Below, in pieces: positions 19,116-34,125 of a DNA stretch of 64,000 bases. Both the position numbers and the translations under genes were made by a program. Origin of the DNA: Hyalangium ruber (GTDB lineage Bacteria > Myxococcota > Myxococcia > Myxococcales > Myxococcaceae); assembly GCF_034259325.1 (NCBI RefSeq), contig NZ_JAXIVS010000004.1:124001-188000 (forward strand), in the 5' to 3' direction. The notes under the pieces were generated by a model. That model was not told the origin of the DNA. It saw only the letters and a program-made list of their open reading frames with translations, and ran no database searches. Position 1 is the first letter of the stretch. Each line of letters begins with the position of its first letter.

Positions 19116-20756
19116 ATGAACCATGAAACCGCGTGTGTGAAGCGGCACCCGTCCTCCCTGGTGCTGCTCCTGGTCGTGCTTGGCTCGTCGCTCCTGGCCT
19201 GCTTCGAGCCCAGTGGAGCTGTCTGCCCGCGCTCGGGCCGCATCTGCGCCGTGGCGTGCGCCGCCAACGGCGAGGTGTGCATCTCGGACTCGTGCGGAGA
19301 CGGCGTCGTCCAGGCCGATAAAGGCGAGATCTGCGACGACGGCAACCTCGACTCCGACGACGCCTGTAGCAGTACCTGCAAGTCGGACGAGACCTGCGGC
19401 AACGGCGTCACGGACCGGTACAAGGGCGAGGCCTGCGATGACGGCAACCAGATCGACGGAGATGGGTGCAGCGCGGACTGCCGCTCCGGAGAGACCTGCG
19501 GCAACGGCTTCCTGGACTCGAGCGAGCAGTGTGACGACGGCAACACGAGCAGCGATGACGACTGCCTCAGCAACTGCTTGGTGGCTCTCTGCGGAGATGG
19601 TTTCGTCAACCTCAGGGGCTCGAGAAGAGAAGCGTGTGACTACGGTGACTCATCGACTGCTTGTAACCTCAATTGCACGCTCCCACGCTGCGGCGATGGC
19701 GTCGTGACCGCCAGCGCGGGCGAAGAATGTGACAACGGCACCCAGGAAAACTCCGCCACGTGCGACGTGGACTGCACCACTCCCTATTGTGGAGACGGGC
19801 GCATCAACCCCGCCCGTGGAGAGGATTGCGACGATGGCAATCCGAGCGACAGCGGCGCCTGCCTCAGCACCTGCAAGGTAGCGCGATGCGGAGATGGCTA
19901 CGTCAACGCTGCATCCGAAGCCTGCGACGATGGAAATAACACCACGGAAACCCAGTGTCCTTACGGCGTTCAGTCCTGCAGCAATTTCTGCAACGCGGAC
20001 TGCACGGCGCAACTGCCGCTCCGCGGGCCCTATTGCGGCGACAACAACCATGACCCTGGAGAGGCTTGCGACGATGGCAACAACGTCACCGAAAGACGGT
20101 GTCCTCCGGGTACCCTGGAGTGCCAACTCTGCAATGCAGACTGCTCGCAGCGCCTGAATCTCCAAGGCTCCGTCTGTGGCAATCGCATCGTGGAGGATGG
20201 AGAAGCTTGCGACGATGGCAACGCCGATTCTTGTGGTTCATGCAACGCGACTTGCACAGAAGCACGGAATCCGACCCACGCCCAGGGCCACATCCTCGCT
20301 ATCGGCCCAGGCGGCCTGCATGATGGGGAAACCTTCTCCATCAGTGATGGGCTTCATCCGCCTGTTATTTTCGAGTTCGACAAAGACGGCAGCACATTTT
20401 CCGGGCATACGCCCGTAGACCTCTCTGGACTCGCGACCTACTTGGGCGTGGCGGATCGCATCATTGAAGCCATTGATACCCTCAATGGTTCACCCGATGA
20501 TCCATCGGAAGAAGCCTCCCTCGCCATCTCCGCGGAGAGAGAGAGAAACAGCCCCAAGGTACTCCTTGAGCATCTCCACCCCGGTGGTTTCGGTAACCAA
20601 CGCATCACGGAGTCCGTCGTGAACTCCATCTTCGACATCAAAGGGATGTCCGGGGGAATGCCGAACGACTGCCCGGAAAACATGGGGTGCAAGCAGGATG
20701 CGGACTGCGCGTTGGGGTTCGTGTGTGGCTCGAACTACCGGTGCAAGGACGACTGA
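19116..20756 (+). CDS. Cys-rich DUF4215 repeat lipoprotein (module 1)
   Basis: 546 residues. GAGG lies 7 bases before the ATG. The signal ends in the lipobox SSLLAC, so the protein is lipid-anchored. About nine copies of a roughly 30-40 residue repeat follow, each built as CG(D/N)G-x-D/N-x(n)-E-x-CDDGN-x(n)-C-x(2-3)-C, the DUF4215 or myxobacterial disulfide-rich repeat. After the repeats comes a domain of about 110 residues beginning [13 protein letters not shown] and including VIFEFDKDG, then a short Cys motif (MGCKQDADC). The architecture is an extended disulfide-rich stalk with a terminal domain on the cell surface. Codon use in the last third (from about 19900) is clearly less GC-rich than in the neighbours. 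Confidence 0.85.
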   Translation: MNHETACVKRHPSSLVLLLVVLGSSLLACFEPSGAVCPRSGRICAVACAANGEVCISDSCGDGVVQADKGEICDDGNLDSDDACSSTCKSDETCGNGVTDRYKGEACDDGNQIDGDGCSADCRSGETCGNGFLDSSEQCDDGNTSSDDDCLSNCLVALCGDGFVNLRGSRREACDYGDSSTACNLNCTLPRCGDGVVTASAGEECDNGTQENSATCDVDCTTPYCGDGRINPARGEDCDDGNPSDSGACLSTCKVARCGDGYVNAASEACDDGNNTTETQCPYGVQSCSNFCNADCTAQLPLRGPYCGDNNHDPGEACDDGNNVTERRCPPGTLECQLCNADCSQRLNLQGSVCGNRIVEDGEACDDGNADSCGSCNATCTEARNPTHAQGHILAIGPGGLHDGETFSISDGLHPPVIFEFDKDGSTFSGHTPVDLSGLATYLGVADRIIEAIDTLNGSPDDPSEEASLAISAERERNSPKVLLEHLHPGGFGNQRITESVVNSIFDIKGMSGGMPNDCPENMGCKQDADCALGFVCGSNYRCKDD

Positions 20757-20772
20757 CCATCCACACTCCGAG

Positions 20773-20811
20773 GAGAGGGCCTGCCAGGTCGCTTGCTACC
20801 CAGGCTCTCTC
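20773..20811 (+). terminator. Hairpin between the two kinase modules
   Basis: GAGAGGGCCTG (20773-20783) and CAGGCTCTCTC (20801-20811) form an 11-bp stem with one G-U pair and a 17-base loop, 17 bases after the stop of the module 1 lipoprotein gene. A short AATTTT follows about 14 bases later. Likely the end of the first operon. Confidence 0.45.
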
Positions 20812-20871
20812 CCTCTCCCTTCGGAATTTTAGCCGGGTCGTTCCCTTGCAGATCCAATGATGGCCGGGTGA

Positions 20872-20902
20872 CACTTCCGCGCGCGTTACCGTGTATCGGT
20901 AA
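20872..20902 (+). promoter_or_regulatory. Shared upstream element plus inverted repeat before module 2
   Basis: CACTTCCGCGCGCGTTAC (20872-20889) resembles 14889-14905 ahead of module 1. Overlapping it is a perfect inverted repeat TTACCG-TGTAT-CGGTAA (20886-20902), ending 32 bases before the kinase start, in the position of a regulator site or of the promoter itself. The inverted repeat is not present upstream of module 1. Confidence 0.35.
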
Positions 20903-20934
20903 GCGACTGCCTCGGAAGGGATGTCACCGGAGCC

Positions 20935-24048
<3,114 letters not shown>

Positions 24049-24061
24049 AGGGGACCCGAGG

Positions 24062-25072
24062 ATGGTGAAGAGCAGGACCACGAGAGGCCTCTGGGCGGTG
24101 GCGCTGACGCTGGCGCTGTGGACCGCCCCCTCGGCCGCGCAGCAGGGCCCCGCGAGCGAGGAGCGCGCCTGGGCCAAGGGCGTTCCGCCCGAGTCACAGA
24201 AGCGCGCGCTGGAGCTGTTCCGGCAGGGCAACACCCTGCTCAAGGAGTCCGTCTTCGTGCGCGCCGTCGAGAAGTACCGCGAGGCGATCGCGCTGTGGGA
24301 CCACCCCGCCATCCACTACAACCTCGCGCTGGCGCTCCTGAACCTGGACCAGCCCGTCGAGGTGCATGAGCACCTAGTGGCCTCCCTGCGCTACGGCGCC
24401 GCGCCCCTGGACTCCGAGAAGTTCGAGAACGCCAAGGCCTACAAGACGCTCATCGAGAAGCAGCTGTCCCGCGTGGACCTCAGCTGTGACACGCCCGGCG
24501 CCTCCGTCACCCTGGATGGACAGGTGCTCTTCGTCGGCCCCGGCCGCTACCAGGGCATGGTGCGCCCCGGTCAGCACACCCTGGTGGCCACCAAGGCGGG
24601 CTACGTGCCCACCGACATGAGCCGCACCCTGCTGCCCGGCGAGGCGGTGAAGCTCGAGCTGAAGGTGTACACCGCCGAGGAGCTCACCCGGTACCGCCGC
24701 CAGTGGTCCGCGTGGAAGCCCTGGGCGGTGCTCGGCGCCGGAGTGGCCCTGGCCGCGGGCGGCAGCGTGCTCCACATGCAGGCCCGCGACAGCTACCGCG
24801 AGTTCGACGTCGGCATCCTCAGCTGCGGCGGCTGCGTGCCCGAGCCGGCGCTCGCCGACAAGCGCTCCCGGGGTGACTCCCTGCAGAAGGTGGCCTTCGG
24901 CACCTACGCCGTGGGCGGTGCCGCGCTCGTCACCGGCGCGGTGCTCGTCTATGTCAACCGTGAGCAGTCCTACCGCATCACCCCCGGCGAGGCTTCGAAA
25001 GATCAGGAAGTGAGCGTCGCGCCCCTGCTCGGTAAGGGCGAGGGCGGCATGCTGGCGACCTTCCGCTTCTGA
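24062..25072 (+). CDS. Secreted TPR/PEGA-like protein with two C-terminal TM segments (module 2)
   Basis: 336 residues, 13 bases after the kinase stop, with GAGG just before the ATG. Same plan as 18087-19106: signal peptide (ending PSAAQ), TPR-like repeats (KYREAIALWDHPAIHYNLAL), a PEGA-like beta domain (VDLSCDTPGASVTLDGQVLF and VRPGQHTLVATKAGY), then two hydrophobic segments (AVLGAGVALAAGGSVL and TYAVGGAALVTGAVLV) separated by a loop with a paired-Cys motif CGGC. The shared phrase WDHPAIHYNLA/WDHPVTHFNLS marks the two as paralogues. It probably works as the inner-membrane or periplasmic partner of the kinase and the surface lipoprotein. Confidence 0.7.
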   Translation: MVKSRTTRGLWAVALTLALWTAPSAAQQGPASEERAWAKGVPPESQKRALELFRQGNTLLKESVFVRAVEKYREAIALWDHPAIHYNLALALLNLDQPVEVHEHLVASLRYGAAPLDSEKFENAKAYKTLIEKQLSRVDLSCDTPGASVTLDGQVLFVGPGRYQGMVRPGQHTLVATKAGYVPTDMSRTLLPGEAVKLELKVYTAEELTRYRRQWSAWKPWAVLGAGVALAAGGSVLHMQARDSYREFDVGILSCGGCVPEPALADKRSRGDSLQKVAFGTYAVGGAALVTGAVLVYVNREQSYRITPGEASKDQEVSVAPLLGKGEGGMLATFRF

Positions 25073-25078
25073 GGTGTT

Positions 25079-28183
<3,105 letters not shown>

Positions 28184-28215
28184 GCCCCGACCCGGGGCCC
28201 GTAGAGGTGGCGAGC

Positions 28216-28234
28216 CGCGGAGAGTGCCTCCGCG
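28216..28234. terminator. Hairpin between convergent genes
   Basis: CGCGGAG-AGTGC-CTCCGCG, a perfect 7-bp stem extendable by GAG/CTC across one bulge, in the 78-base gap between the convergent DUF4215 and CxxCH lipoprotein genes. A smaller hairpin GCCCCG-ACC-CGGGGC (28184-28198) starts right after the plus-strand stop. A two-way terminator is likely. Confidence 0.4.
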
Positions 28235-28261
28235 CTCAGCTCACCTCCCAGGCCCCGCGAA

Positions 28262-29626
28262 CTACTCGACCTCGAGCGCGCCCGCGAGGATCCAGGTCTG
28301 GATGCTCTCGAGCTGGTCCGGCGGCAGCGTGCGGGTGCCGTCCAGCGGATCCACCGGCATGCGGCTGCCGACGATGCTGCCGTCGCCCGCGAGCTTGAGC
28401 CACAGGTAGCTCTGCTCCAGCCGACCCGGATCCACCAGCTTGAGGTTCGGGCTCTGCACCGAGGCGGCCCGCAAGCGCTGATAGGCATCCGAGGCGGTCA
28501 GGTCCAGGCCCATCTGCGCGTTGGAGCCACCGTGGCAGCCGCCACAGTTCGACTGGAGGATGGGCCACACGCGCTCACGCCACGTCACCCCCGCGCCCAC
28601 CACGTTCAGCGCCTGCGGGTTGGCGGAGTACGAGCACCCCGCGTAGTCGATGGAGGACGAGAGGTTCCACTCGTTGGCGTTGGGGTCCAGGCCCTCGATG
28701 AAGCACATCAGCGCCAGCATGTCCGGCACCGACAGCGGCTGGTTGGCCAGCGGCATGCGCGAGCCTGGAATCCGCTCGCCCTGCATGTGCCCGCGCACGC
28801 GCGCCACCAGGTAGCTCTCCTCGGGCTTGCCCGGGTTGAGCAGCGGCGTGGACTTGCCCTCGCGCGCCCCGAAGGTGCCGTTGCGGTTCTGGTCTCCCTC
28901 GATGATGCCGATCGCCTGCAACGCCTCCACCGAGTCCCGCTGGTAGTCGCGCACCTCGCCGAACAGGTGCCGGCCGTCACCCAGCACCCACCAGCGCGTG
29001 TTGTAGTTGGCGACCGACAGCGTCTCCACGTTGTCCTGCGCGTTGATGAAGTTGCGCAGGAAGTTGGCCGTGCCCCAGTGCGCCCGGCCCTTGTCCAGCG
29101 GCACCGGGTCTCTCAGGTACAGGTGCAGGCCGGCGGCATCCGAGGGCGGCACCTCGTCGTCCTCGTATTCCACGTACGCGCCGAGGACGACCTCGTACCA
29201 GCCGATCTCTATCTCCCGAAAGGACTGCTCCTTGAGCTTGAAGCGATCCCCGAGCCGCTCGCACCGGTCATACACGGAGGCGTACGTGCCGGGCTGCAAG
29301 TTGCAGGGCGCGTTGATGGAGGCCGTGAAGGTGCCCGCGGTGTGCAGGTCCGGGTACTCCTTCTGGTTGTGGCACACGCCGTTGGTGGGGCCACAGGTGC
29401 GCAGCACCACCTTGCGCTGCAGGTCCAGGCCGGTGGGCAGGCGCGTCTGCGCCTCCAGCACCAGCGGGTCCGAGCCCGTGTACGGCGCCACCGTCGCCGG
29501 AGCGCCCGACGAGGGCCGCTGCGGCTCGAAGGGGATGGTGCCAGTCGTGCCCTCGTAGTCCTTCGAGGAGTCGCACCCCGACAGGAGCGCGACGGCGACC
29601 ACAGAGGCGAGCGTAGAGCGCATCAT
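28262..29626 (-). CDS. Lipoprotein with a CxxCH cytochrome-like motif
   Basis: 454 residues from the ATG at 29626, which overlaps the DUF1501 stop codon in an ATGA, so the two are translationally coupled. The signal ends in lipobox LLSGC. Near the C-terminus, ILQSNCGGCHGGSNA followed by GLDL and a closing region with RMPVDP and WILAGA resemble the planctomycete cytochrome c (PSCyt1) domain found beside DUF1549/DUF1501 genes. A further cysteine group (CGPTNGVCHN, about residue 80) is not a standard haem motif. Whether haem is attached is not clear, since only one standard CxxCH is present. The central region has no family I can name. Confidence 0.6.
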   Translation of the reverse strand: MMRSTLASVVAVALLSGCDSSKDYEGTTGTIPFEPQRPSSGAPATVAPYTGSDPLVLEAQTRLPTGLDLQRKVVLRTCGPTNGVCHNQKEYPDLHTAGTFTASINAPCNLQPGTYASVYDRCERLGDRFKLKEQSFREIEIGWYEVVLGAYVEYEDDEVPPSDAAGLHLYLRDPVPLDKGRAHWGTANFLRNFINAQDNVETLSVANYNTRWWVLGDGRHLFGEVRDYQRDSVEALQAIGIIEGDQNRNGTFGAREGKSTPLLNPGKPEESYLVARVRGHMQGERIPGSRMPLANQPLSVPDMLALMCFIEGLDPNANEWNLSSSIDYAGCSYSANPQALNVVGAGVTWRERVWPILQSNCGGCHGGSNAQMGLDLTASDAYQRLRAASVQSPNLKLVDPGRLEQSYLWLKLAGDGSIVGSRMPVDPLDGTRTLPPDQLESIQTWILAGALEVE

Positions 29627-31032
29627 GTGAAGATGTCCTGGATGGGGTTGTCGGCGGGGAAGACCGTGCTGTGGTCGGCGCCCAGCAGGTCCAGCATCGT
29701 CTTGAGCACCGAGCGGTAGGAGTACACCTGGCCCGTGCCCTTGAGGTCCGAGGAGCGCACCCCGCCCAGCATCTTGCCGCCCTTGCCCAGCGCGGAGATG
29801 ACGCCGCCCATCATCGGCATGGACATCCACCGTGTGGCGAAGTCGCTGGAGTGGTCGCTGCCGTTGGCGGAGTTGAACCGGTTGCCGTTGCCAGTCCGGC
29901 CGAACTCGCTGCCCATCACCACCAGCGTCTTGTCCCAGTAGGAGCCGCCCTTGGGGTGCTGCATGCGCTTGAGCGCCGCGCGCAGGCCGCTCAGCAGGCG
30001 GTTGGCCTGGTCGATCTCCGCCGACAGGCCCTCCTCCTCGTTGGAGTGGAAGTCGTAGAAGCCCTGGTTGAGGAAGACGGCCGGGCAGCCGAAGTGGAAC
30101 AGGCGCAGGGCGAGCGCGACGTTGCGGCCCACCCCGTCATCTCCAAACATGGACACCAGGTCCCGGTTGCTGATGCCGTCCGCCTCGTCGGGGGAGTTGG
30201 CGTTCACCCGAAGGAGGGGGTCACGGAAGATGCGGCCGTAGGCGCGCGTGGCCTCGCGCGTCTGCTGGTAGGCCTCCACGCTGTTGCGCAGCGCCGGGTG
30301 CAGCCGGTCTCGCAGGCGCATGTCCTGCTTGCCCGCGAGGGTGGTGGCCCACTCCGGCAGGTTCGAGTCCGGGTCGAAGCCGAACCGCTCGAAGCCGCCG
30401 CCGTCCAGCACCGGGGGCCGATAGCCCGCGTAGATGCCGGCGCCCAGCGTCATGCCCGCCTCGCCCAGACTGAAGGCCGGCAGCACCGTCCTGCCCTGGG
30501 CCGCCTCCTGCGCCACCTTCTCCCGCATGCCGTAGTTGAGGAAGGTCAGGAAGCTGGTGGTGCCACCCACGTAGCCGGTGAGGAAGCGCTCCAGCCCCGT
30601 GCCGTGGTTGCCGTCGGCGCGCGCGGAGAAGGGCTCGTGGTCCACGCACGGCAGCACGCAGATCTCATTGGTGAAGGCCGTCACCTTCTCCATGCCCAGG
30701 TCGACCCGGGCCGTGCCCTCCTCGCCCTCCAGCCAGCTGGCGCGCCCTATCAGCTCGCCCACGCCCCACTCCGTGCCCGGAGCGCGCTCGGACGAGCGGC
30801 CGAAGGGGTTGAACTCCTCGGCCACGTCCGCGTTGAAGGCGGTGGTGAAGCGGAAGCCGCCTCCCAGGCGGATGTAGATGAGGTGCTCCACACTGCCTCG
30901 CGGAGACGTCTGCGCGTAGGCGGTGCGCGGCAACCACAGGGTCGGGAAGCCCAGGGCGGCGGCACCCGCCCCCAGTCCCTTGAGCAACCCGCGGCGACCC
31001 AGCTTGTATGGCTTCTTCGTGTCGTCGGACAT
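29623..31032 (-). CDS. DUF1501 family protein with Tat signal
   Basis: 469 residues from the ATG at 31032, which has GGAG about 10 bases upstream and begins a twin-arginine signal (GRRGLLKGLGAGAAALG). The body matches DUF1501, a sulfatase-like alkaline-phosphatase-fold family of unknown activity: IYIRLGGGFRF near the start, GNHGTG in the middle, and TLVVMGSEFGRTGNGN followed by GSDHSS near the C-terminus. It is exported folded, which suggests a metal or cofactor. It lies between the DUF1549-like gene (19 bases upstream) and the CxxCH lipoprotein (4-base overlap). In planctomycetes the same families are adjacent, so the set is probably a functional unit. Confidence 0.82.
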   Translation of the reverse strand: MSDDTKKPYKLGRRGLLKGLGAGAAALGFPTLWLPRTAYAQTSPRGSVEHLIYIRLGGGFRFTTAFNADVAEEFNPFGRSSERAPGTEWGVGELIGRASWLEGEEGTARVDLGMEKVTAFTNEICVLPCVDHEPFSARADGNHGTGLERFLTGYVGGTTSFLTFLNYGMREKVAQEAAQGRTVLPAFSLGEAGMTLGAGIYAGYRPPVLDGGGFERFGFDPDSNLPEWATTLAGKQDMRLRDRLHPALRNSVEAYQQTREATRAYGRIFRDPLLRVNANSPDEADGISNRDLVSMFGDDGVGRNVALALRLFHFGCPAVFLNQGFYDFHSNEEEGLSAEIDQANRLLSGLRAALKRMQHPKGGSYWDKTLVVMGSEFGRTGNGNRFNSANGSDHSSDFATRWMSMPMMGGVISALGKGGKMLGGVRSSDLKGTGQVYSYRSVLKTMLDLLGADHSTVFPADNPIQDIFT

Positions 31033-31051
31033 GGCCCGTGACTCCGTGGAC

Positions 31052-32851
31052 TCAGTAGAAGAGACGCTCGGCGCCCGACAGCAGCGCGAAGCACAGGGGG
31101 CGGGCGAACTCCTCGGCGCCGCACCGGTCAACGGCGCACTTGGCGCCAGCTTCCCGCACGTCGGTCAGCTCCTCGCTCGTGGGCGAGCGTCCCAGCAGCA
31201 CGCGGTACTGGTGCGAGCCGATCTGCGTGGCCAGCTCCGGCGTCAACACGCGGGCGGCCTCCACCCCCTCGGGCAACAACCGCTCGATGGGAGCGCCGTT
31301 GGCCTTCGGGTCCAGCGTGGGGTTGCAGAGGTCGCCCACGAAGGCCAGCTGCGTGCCGGTGGTGAGGATGCTCACCACGCGGAAGCGCCCACCCACGATG
31401 TTCTCCGGGCAGCCGCCCAGGGTGCGCGCCAGGTCCGCGTAGTCCTCTTCGATTTGCCCCTCGGCGTCGATCTTCCAGCGCGAGTTCTGCAGCACCCGGT
31501 AGGCCGCGACGCTGCCCGAGCGCAGCAGGTTCTCCGGCTGGCTGATGCGGTGGTCACACGTGGACATGGTGTAGCCGGTGTTGCGCATCATCGAGTCGAT
31601 CCACACCTCGGCCTCCATCTGCTTCAGCGGCCCGTAGGCCCACCGGTACGAGGTGGTGGTGTTGCCCTCGGTGGACTGGAGGTAGGCGGCGGAGGTGAGC
31701 ACCGCGTAATGCACGGAGCGGAGGTCGCCCTGGTGGTCCAGCAGCCAGCGCACCAGCTCGGCACGCACCTCGGGCACCTTCGCCGACAAGTCGTAGCCCA
31801 GGTACTGGTCCAGCACGTCATCCACCGCGCGCTCCCAGAAGGCCAGCTCGGTGGACAGCACGCGCCCCGGCGTCTGCATCAGCGCCCACTCGTCCGGCGT
31901 GAGCAGGCCGTTCCACAGTGTCAGCTCGTTGATCTGCCGGTCCATGACCGAGCGCAGGTCCGGGGTGAGCACCAGCTCGTTGTAGCCCCAGAGCACGCTG
32001 GTGCATTCGCCCTTCTTCACCTGATCCACCTCGCTGCCGTCCTCGGTGAGGCAGCGGAAGCGCACGTAGGCGTCCGGCATGCGCATGGCCATCTGCGGGT
32101 GGTCGTAGTAGCCCGAGTGCCACAGCCGGTAGAGCCGGGACATGTCCGCGCGCTCGTGCTCGAAGGGCGGCCGGCCCAGGAAGAGGCGGAAGAGCGCCTC
32201 CACCTTGTCGCCGGGGTCCGCGTGGCGGCGGGTGAGCACCGGGTGCGCGCTCACCACGGCGGCGAACTGGTCATACGGCACCTTGCCGCGGAAGAGCTTC
32301 TCCACCAGCAGGTCCATGTCGTAGATGGCCTGAATGTTCACCACTTCGTTGCTGTAGAGGTACTTGTCGGCGGCGCGGCGCTGGTTGACGAAGATGAAGT
32401 CGCTGCTGGCCATCAGCTGCTTCACCGTCTCGCCCCAGTTGCCCGTGCAGGTGGCCTCGGCCTCCTCGGCGGTGGGCACGCGCCCGGCCACATCCACGAA
32501 GAGCCGGCGGCAGGCCTCGGCGTGCTGAACGGGGCGGTGCGACAGGCCCACGCCCCACAGGCTGCGGCACAGGCCGCGGTTGACGGGGTTCCGCAGGTTG
32601 GCCGCGTCGCAGTACGCCACACAGGCCCCATCACAGTCCGGGGGCCGCGAGTCGTCGGGCGGCGGCACGTCGCGCGCCGCGGGCAGCGGGTCCTGGCCGC
32701 CGGCGAACTCGCCCGAGGTGATCGGCTCGCCATTGCCCACCATGCTGCCGGGGCCTACAGCCAGCTTCTCTGGGTTGAAGCCTGAGTCGCGCGTGCAGCC
32801 GACCAGCAACGCGACACAGGCGAGGAAGACCCGCGTGAGGGGACGGTTCAT
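31052..32851 (-). CDS. DUF1549-like lipoprotein
   Basis: 599 residues with lipobox LLVGC. CRRLFVDVAGRVPTAEEAEA is close to the hallmark of DUF1549 (a domain usually found with DUF1553 and cytochrome-like domains), and a second, similar phrase (QYRVLLGRSPTSEELTDV) occurs near the C-terminus, suggesting two related segments. Many cysteines suggest disulfides in the periplasm. GGGAG lies 6 bases before the ATG. It is the gene just upstream of the DUF1501 gene and 30 bases downstream of the barrel protein gene. The biochemical role is unknown; the family call rests on the short signature alone. Confidence 0.55.
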   Translation of the reverse strand: MNRPLTRVFLACVALLVGCTRDSGFNPEKLAVGPGSMVGNGEPITSGEFAGGQDPLPAARDVPPPDDSRPPDCDGACVAYCDAANLRNPVNRGLCRSLWGVGLSHRPVQHAEACRRLFVDVAGRVPTAEEAEATCTGNWGETVKQLMASSDFIFVNQRRAADKYLYSNEVVNIQAIYDMDLLVEKLFRGKVPYDQFAAVVSAHPVLTRRHADPGDKVEALFRLFLGRPPFEHERADMSRLYRLWHSGYYDHPQMAMRMPDAYVRFRCLTEDGSEVDQVKKGECTSVLWGYNELVLTPDLRSVMDRQINELTLWNGLLTPDEWALMQTPGRVLSTELAFWERAVDDVLDQYLGYDLSAKVPEVRAELVRWLLDHQGDLRSVHYAVLTSAAYLQSTEGNTTTSYRWAYGPLKQMEAEVWIDSMMRNTGYTMSTCDHRISQPENLLRSGSVAAYRVLQNSRWKIDAEGQIEEDYADLARTLGGCPENIVGGRFRVVSILTTGTQLAFVGDLCNPTLDPKANGAPIERLLPEGVEAARVLTPELATQIGSHQYRVLLGRSPTSEELTDVREAGAKCAVDRCGAEEFARPLCFALLSGAERLFY

Positions 32852-32881
32852 CCACGACTCCCGTGGTGAGGGGTGGTGCCC

Positions 32882-33967
32882 TTACAGGGCGAACTCAATA
32901 CCGAGGGTGAGGCCCAGGCGCAGGCCAAAAGTGCTCCAGTCCTTGTTGAACTGGAGCCCATCGATTTCCTGGCTCGTGGAGAAGAGGAAGAGCTTCTCGA
33001 GCTGCGCGCCCAAGTCGGCGCGCAAGAGGATGCGCTCGCTCATCTGCCGACGCGCTCCCAGCGACAGCCCCAGCAGCCAGCCCACGCGCGGCACGTTCCA
33101 CACGTCCACGCCCTGGTCCTGCAGCCGGTGGATCTCATCACTGAGCTGGCGGCCGGGGACGAGCAGCGACAGGCCACCGCGGATGCCGAACATGGCCTCC
33201 ATCTTCTGCGCCACGGGCAGGCCGTATTCGCCGGAGATGAACGCCTGGTTGAGCAGGCCGAAGCCGAACGTCCGGTCTCCGCCCGCGCCGTAGTTGCCGA
33301 ACAGGCGCACGCCGCCGCCGATGCGCGCGTTGTCGCTGGCGATGGGCGCCGGCACGCTGAGCGAGAGCGTGGCCGACAGGAAGCTGCCGCTGCTGTAGTC
33401 GAAAGACTCGTCCAGGCGCGAGGCGTTGATGGCCTGCTCGCCAGTCATCGTGGATCTCTCGGCGAAGAGGTCGAACCCCACGCCGATCCGCATCTTCGCC
33501 ACCGAGGGCGGCGCGGAGGCAGGAGGCGTGGGCATGGGCCGATCAAGCGCGGAGGGCGCGGCGGAGGGACGCGCGGGAGCGGACTTCGCGGGGGCAGGGG
33601 CGGTCTTGCGCGCCAGCACGGTCGGCGCGGCGGCGGGCGGCTCGGCGGAGGCCTTCGCGGGCGAGACCGGCTCGTCAACGGCCTTCGCGGCGGGGGACGG
33701 CGTGGGCGCGGGCGGCTCGGCGGCGACCTTCTCGGGCGCGGAGGCCGACTCGGACGAAGCCTGCTCGGCAGCGGCCTTCTCAGCGGCGGCCTTCGCGGCA
33801 GCGGCCTTCGCGGCGGCGGCCTTCGAAGGAGCCTTCCGCGCGGGAGCCTTCCGCGCGGAGGCGGAACGGGCGGTGGCGGGGCGCGCGGAGGCAACACCCG
33901 CCGACAGCGCGAGCGTCACGAGAAGGAGCGCCTTCCAGGGAACACGAACAACGAGCAGAGAGCGCAT
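32882..33967 (-). CDS. Outer-membrane beta-barrel protein with Ala/Lys/Pro-rich linker
   Basis: 361 residues. A signal peptide (ending VASA) is followed by about 130 residues of low-complexity sequence, first KAAAAKAAAEKAAAEQ-type, then Ala/Pro-rich. From about residue 155 the sequence shows alternating hydrophobic and polar strands (MRIGVGFDLFAERS, ARIGGGVRLFGNYG, RVGWLLGLSLGARRQ) and ends in GLRLGLTLGIEFAL, an aromatic-poor but barrel-like last strand. The linker could cross the periplasm or bind peptidoglycan. It is the first gene of a possible four-gene minus-strand operon with the DUF1549/DUF1501 set. No named family. Confidence 0.55.
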   Translation of the reverse strand: MRSLLVVRVPWKALLLVTLALSAGVASARPATARSASARKAPARKAPSKAAAAKAAAAKAAAEKAAAEQASSESASAPEKVAAEPPAPTPSPAAKAVDEPVSPAKASAEPPAAAPTVLARKTAPAPAKSAPARPSAAPSALDRPMPTPPASAPPSVAKMRIGVGFDLFAERSTMTGEQAINASRLDESFDYSSGSFLSATLSLSVPAPIASDNARIGGGVRLFGNYGAGGDRTFGFGLLNQAFISGEYGLPVAQKMEAMFGIRGGLSLLVPGRQLSDEIHRLQDQGVDVWNVPRVGWLLGLSLGARRQMSERILLRADLGAQLEKLFLFSTSQEIDGLQFNKDWSTFGLRLGLTLGIEFAL

Positions 33968-34125
33968 GCGGGCACGCAGGAAGTGGGTTGGCCGACAGAT
34001 GCTAGACCAGTTCTCCCACGGCCTGCTGCCTGCCTGCTCGCCTGTTCGCGGAGGGCATAAAACTTCCGCTGTGACGGAGCAACGCCCGGTGAAGAGGCCA
34101 CTCCAACCAGGTGTGAAAGGTGGAC

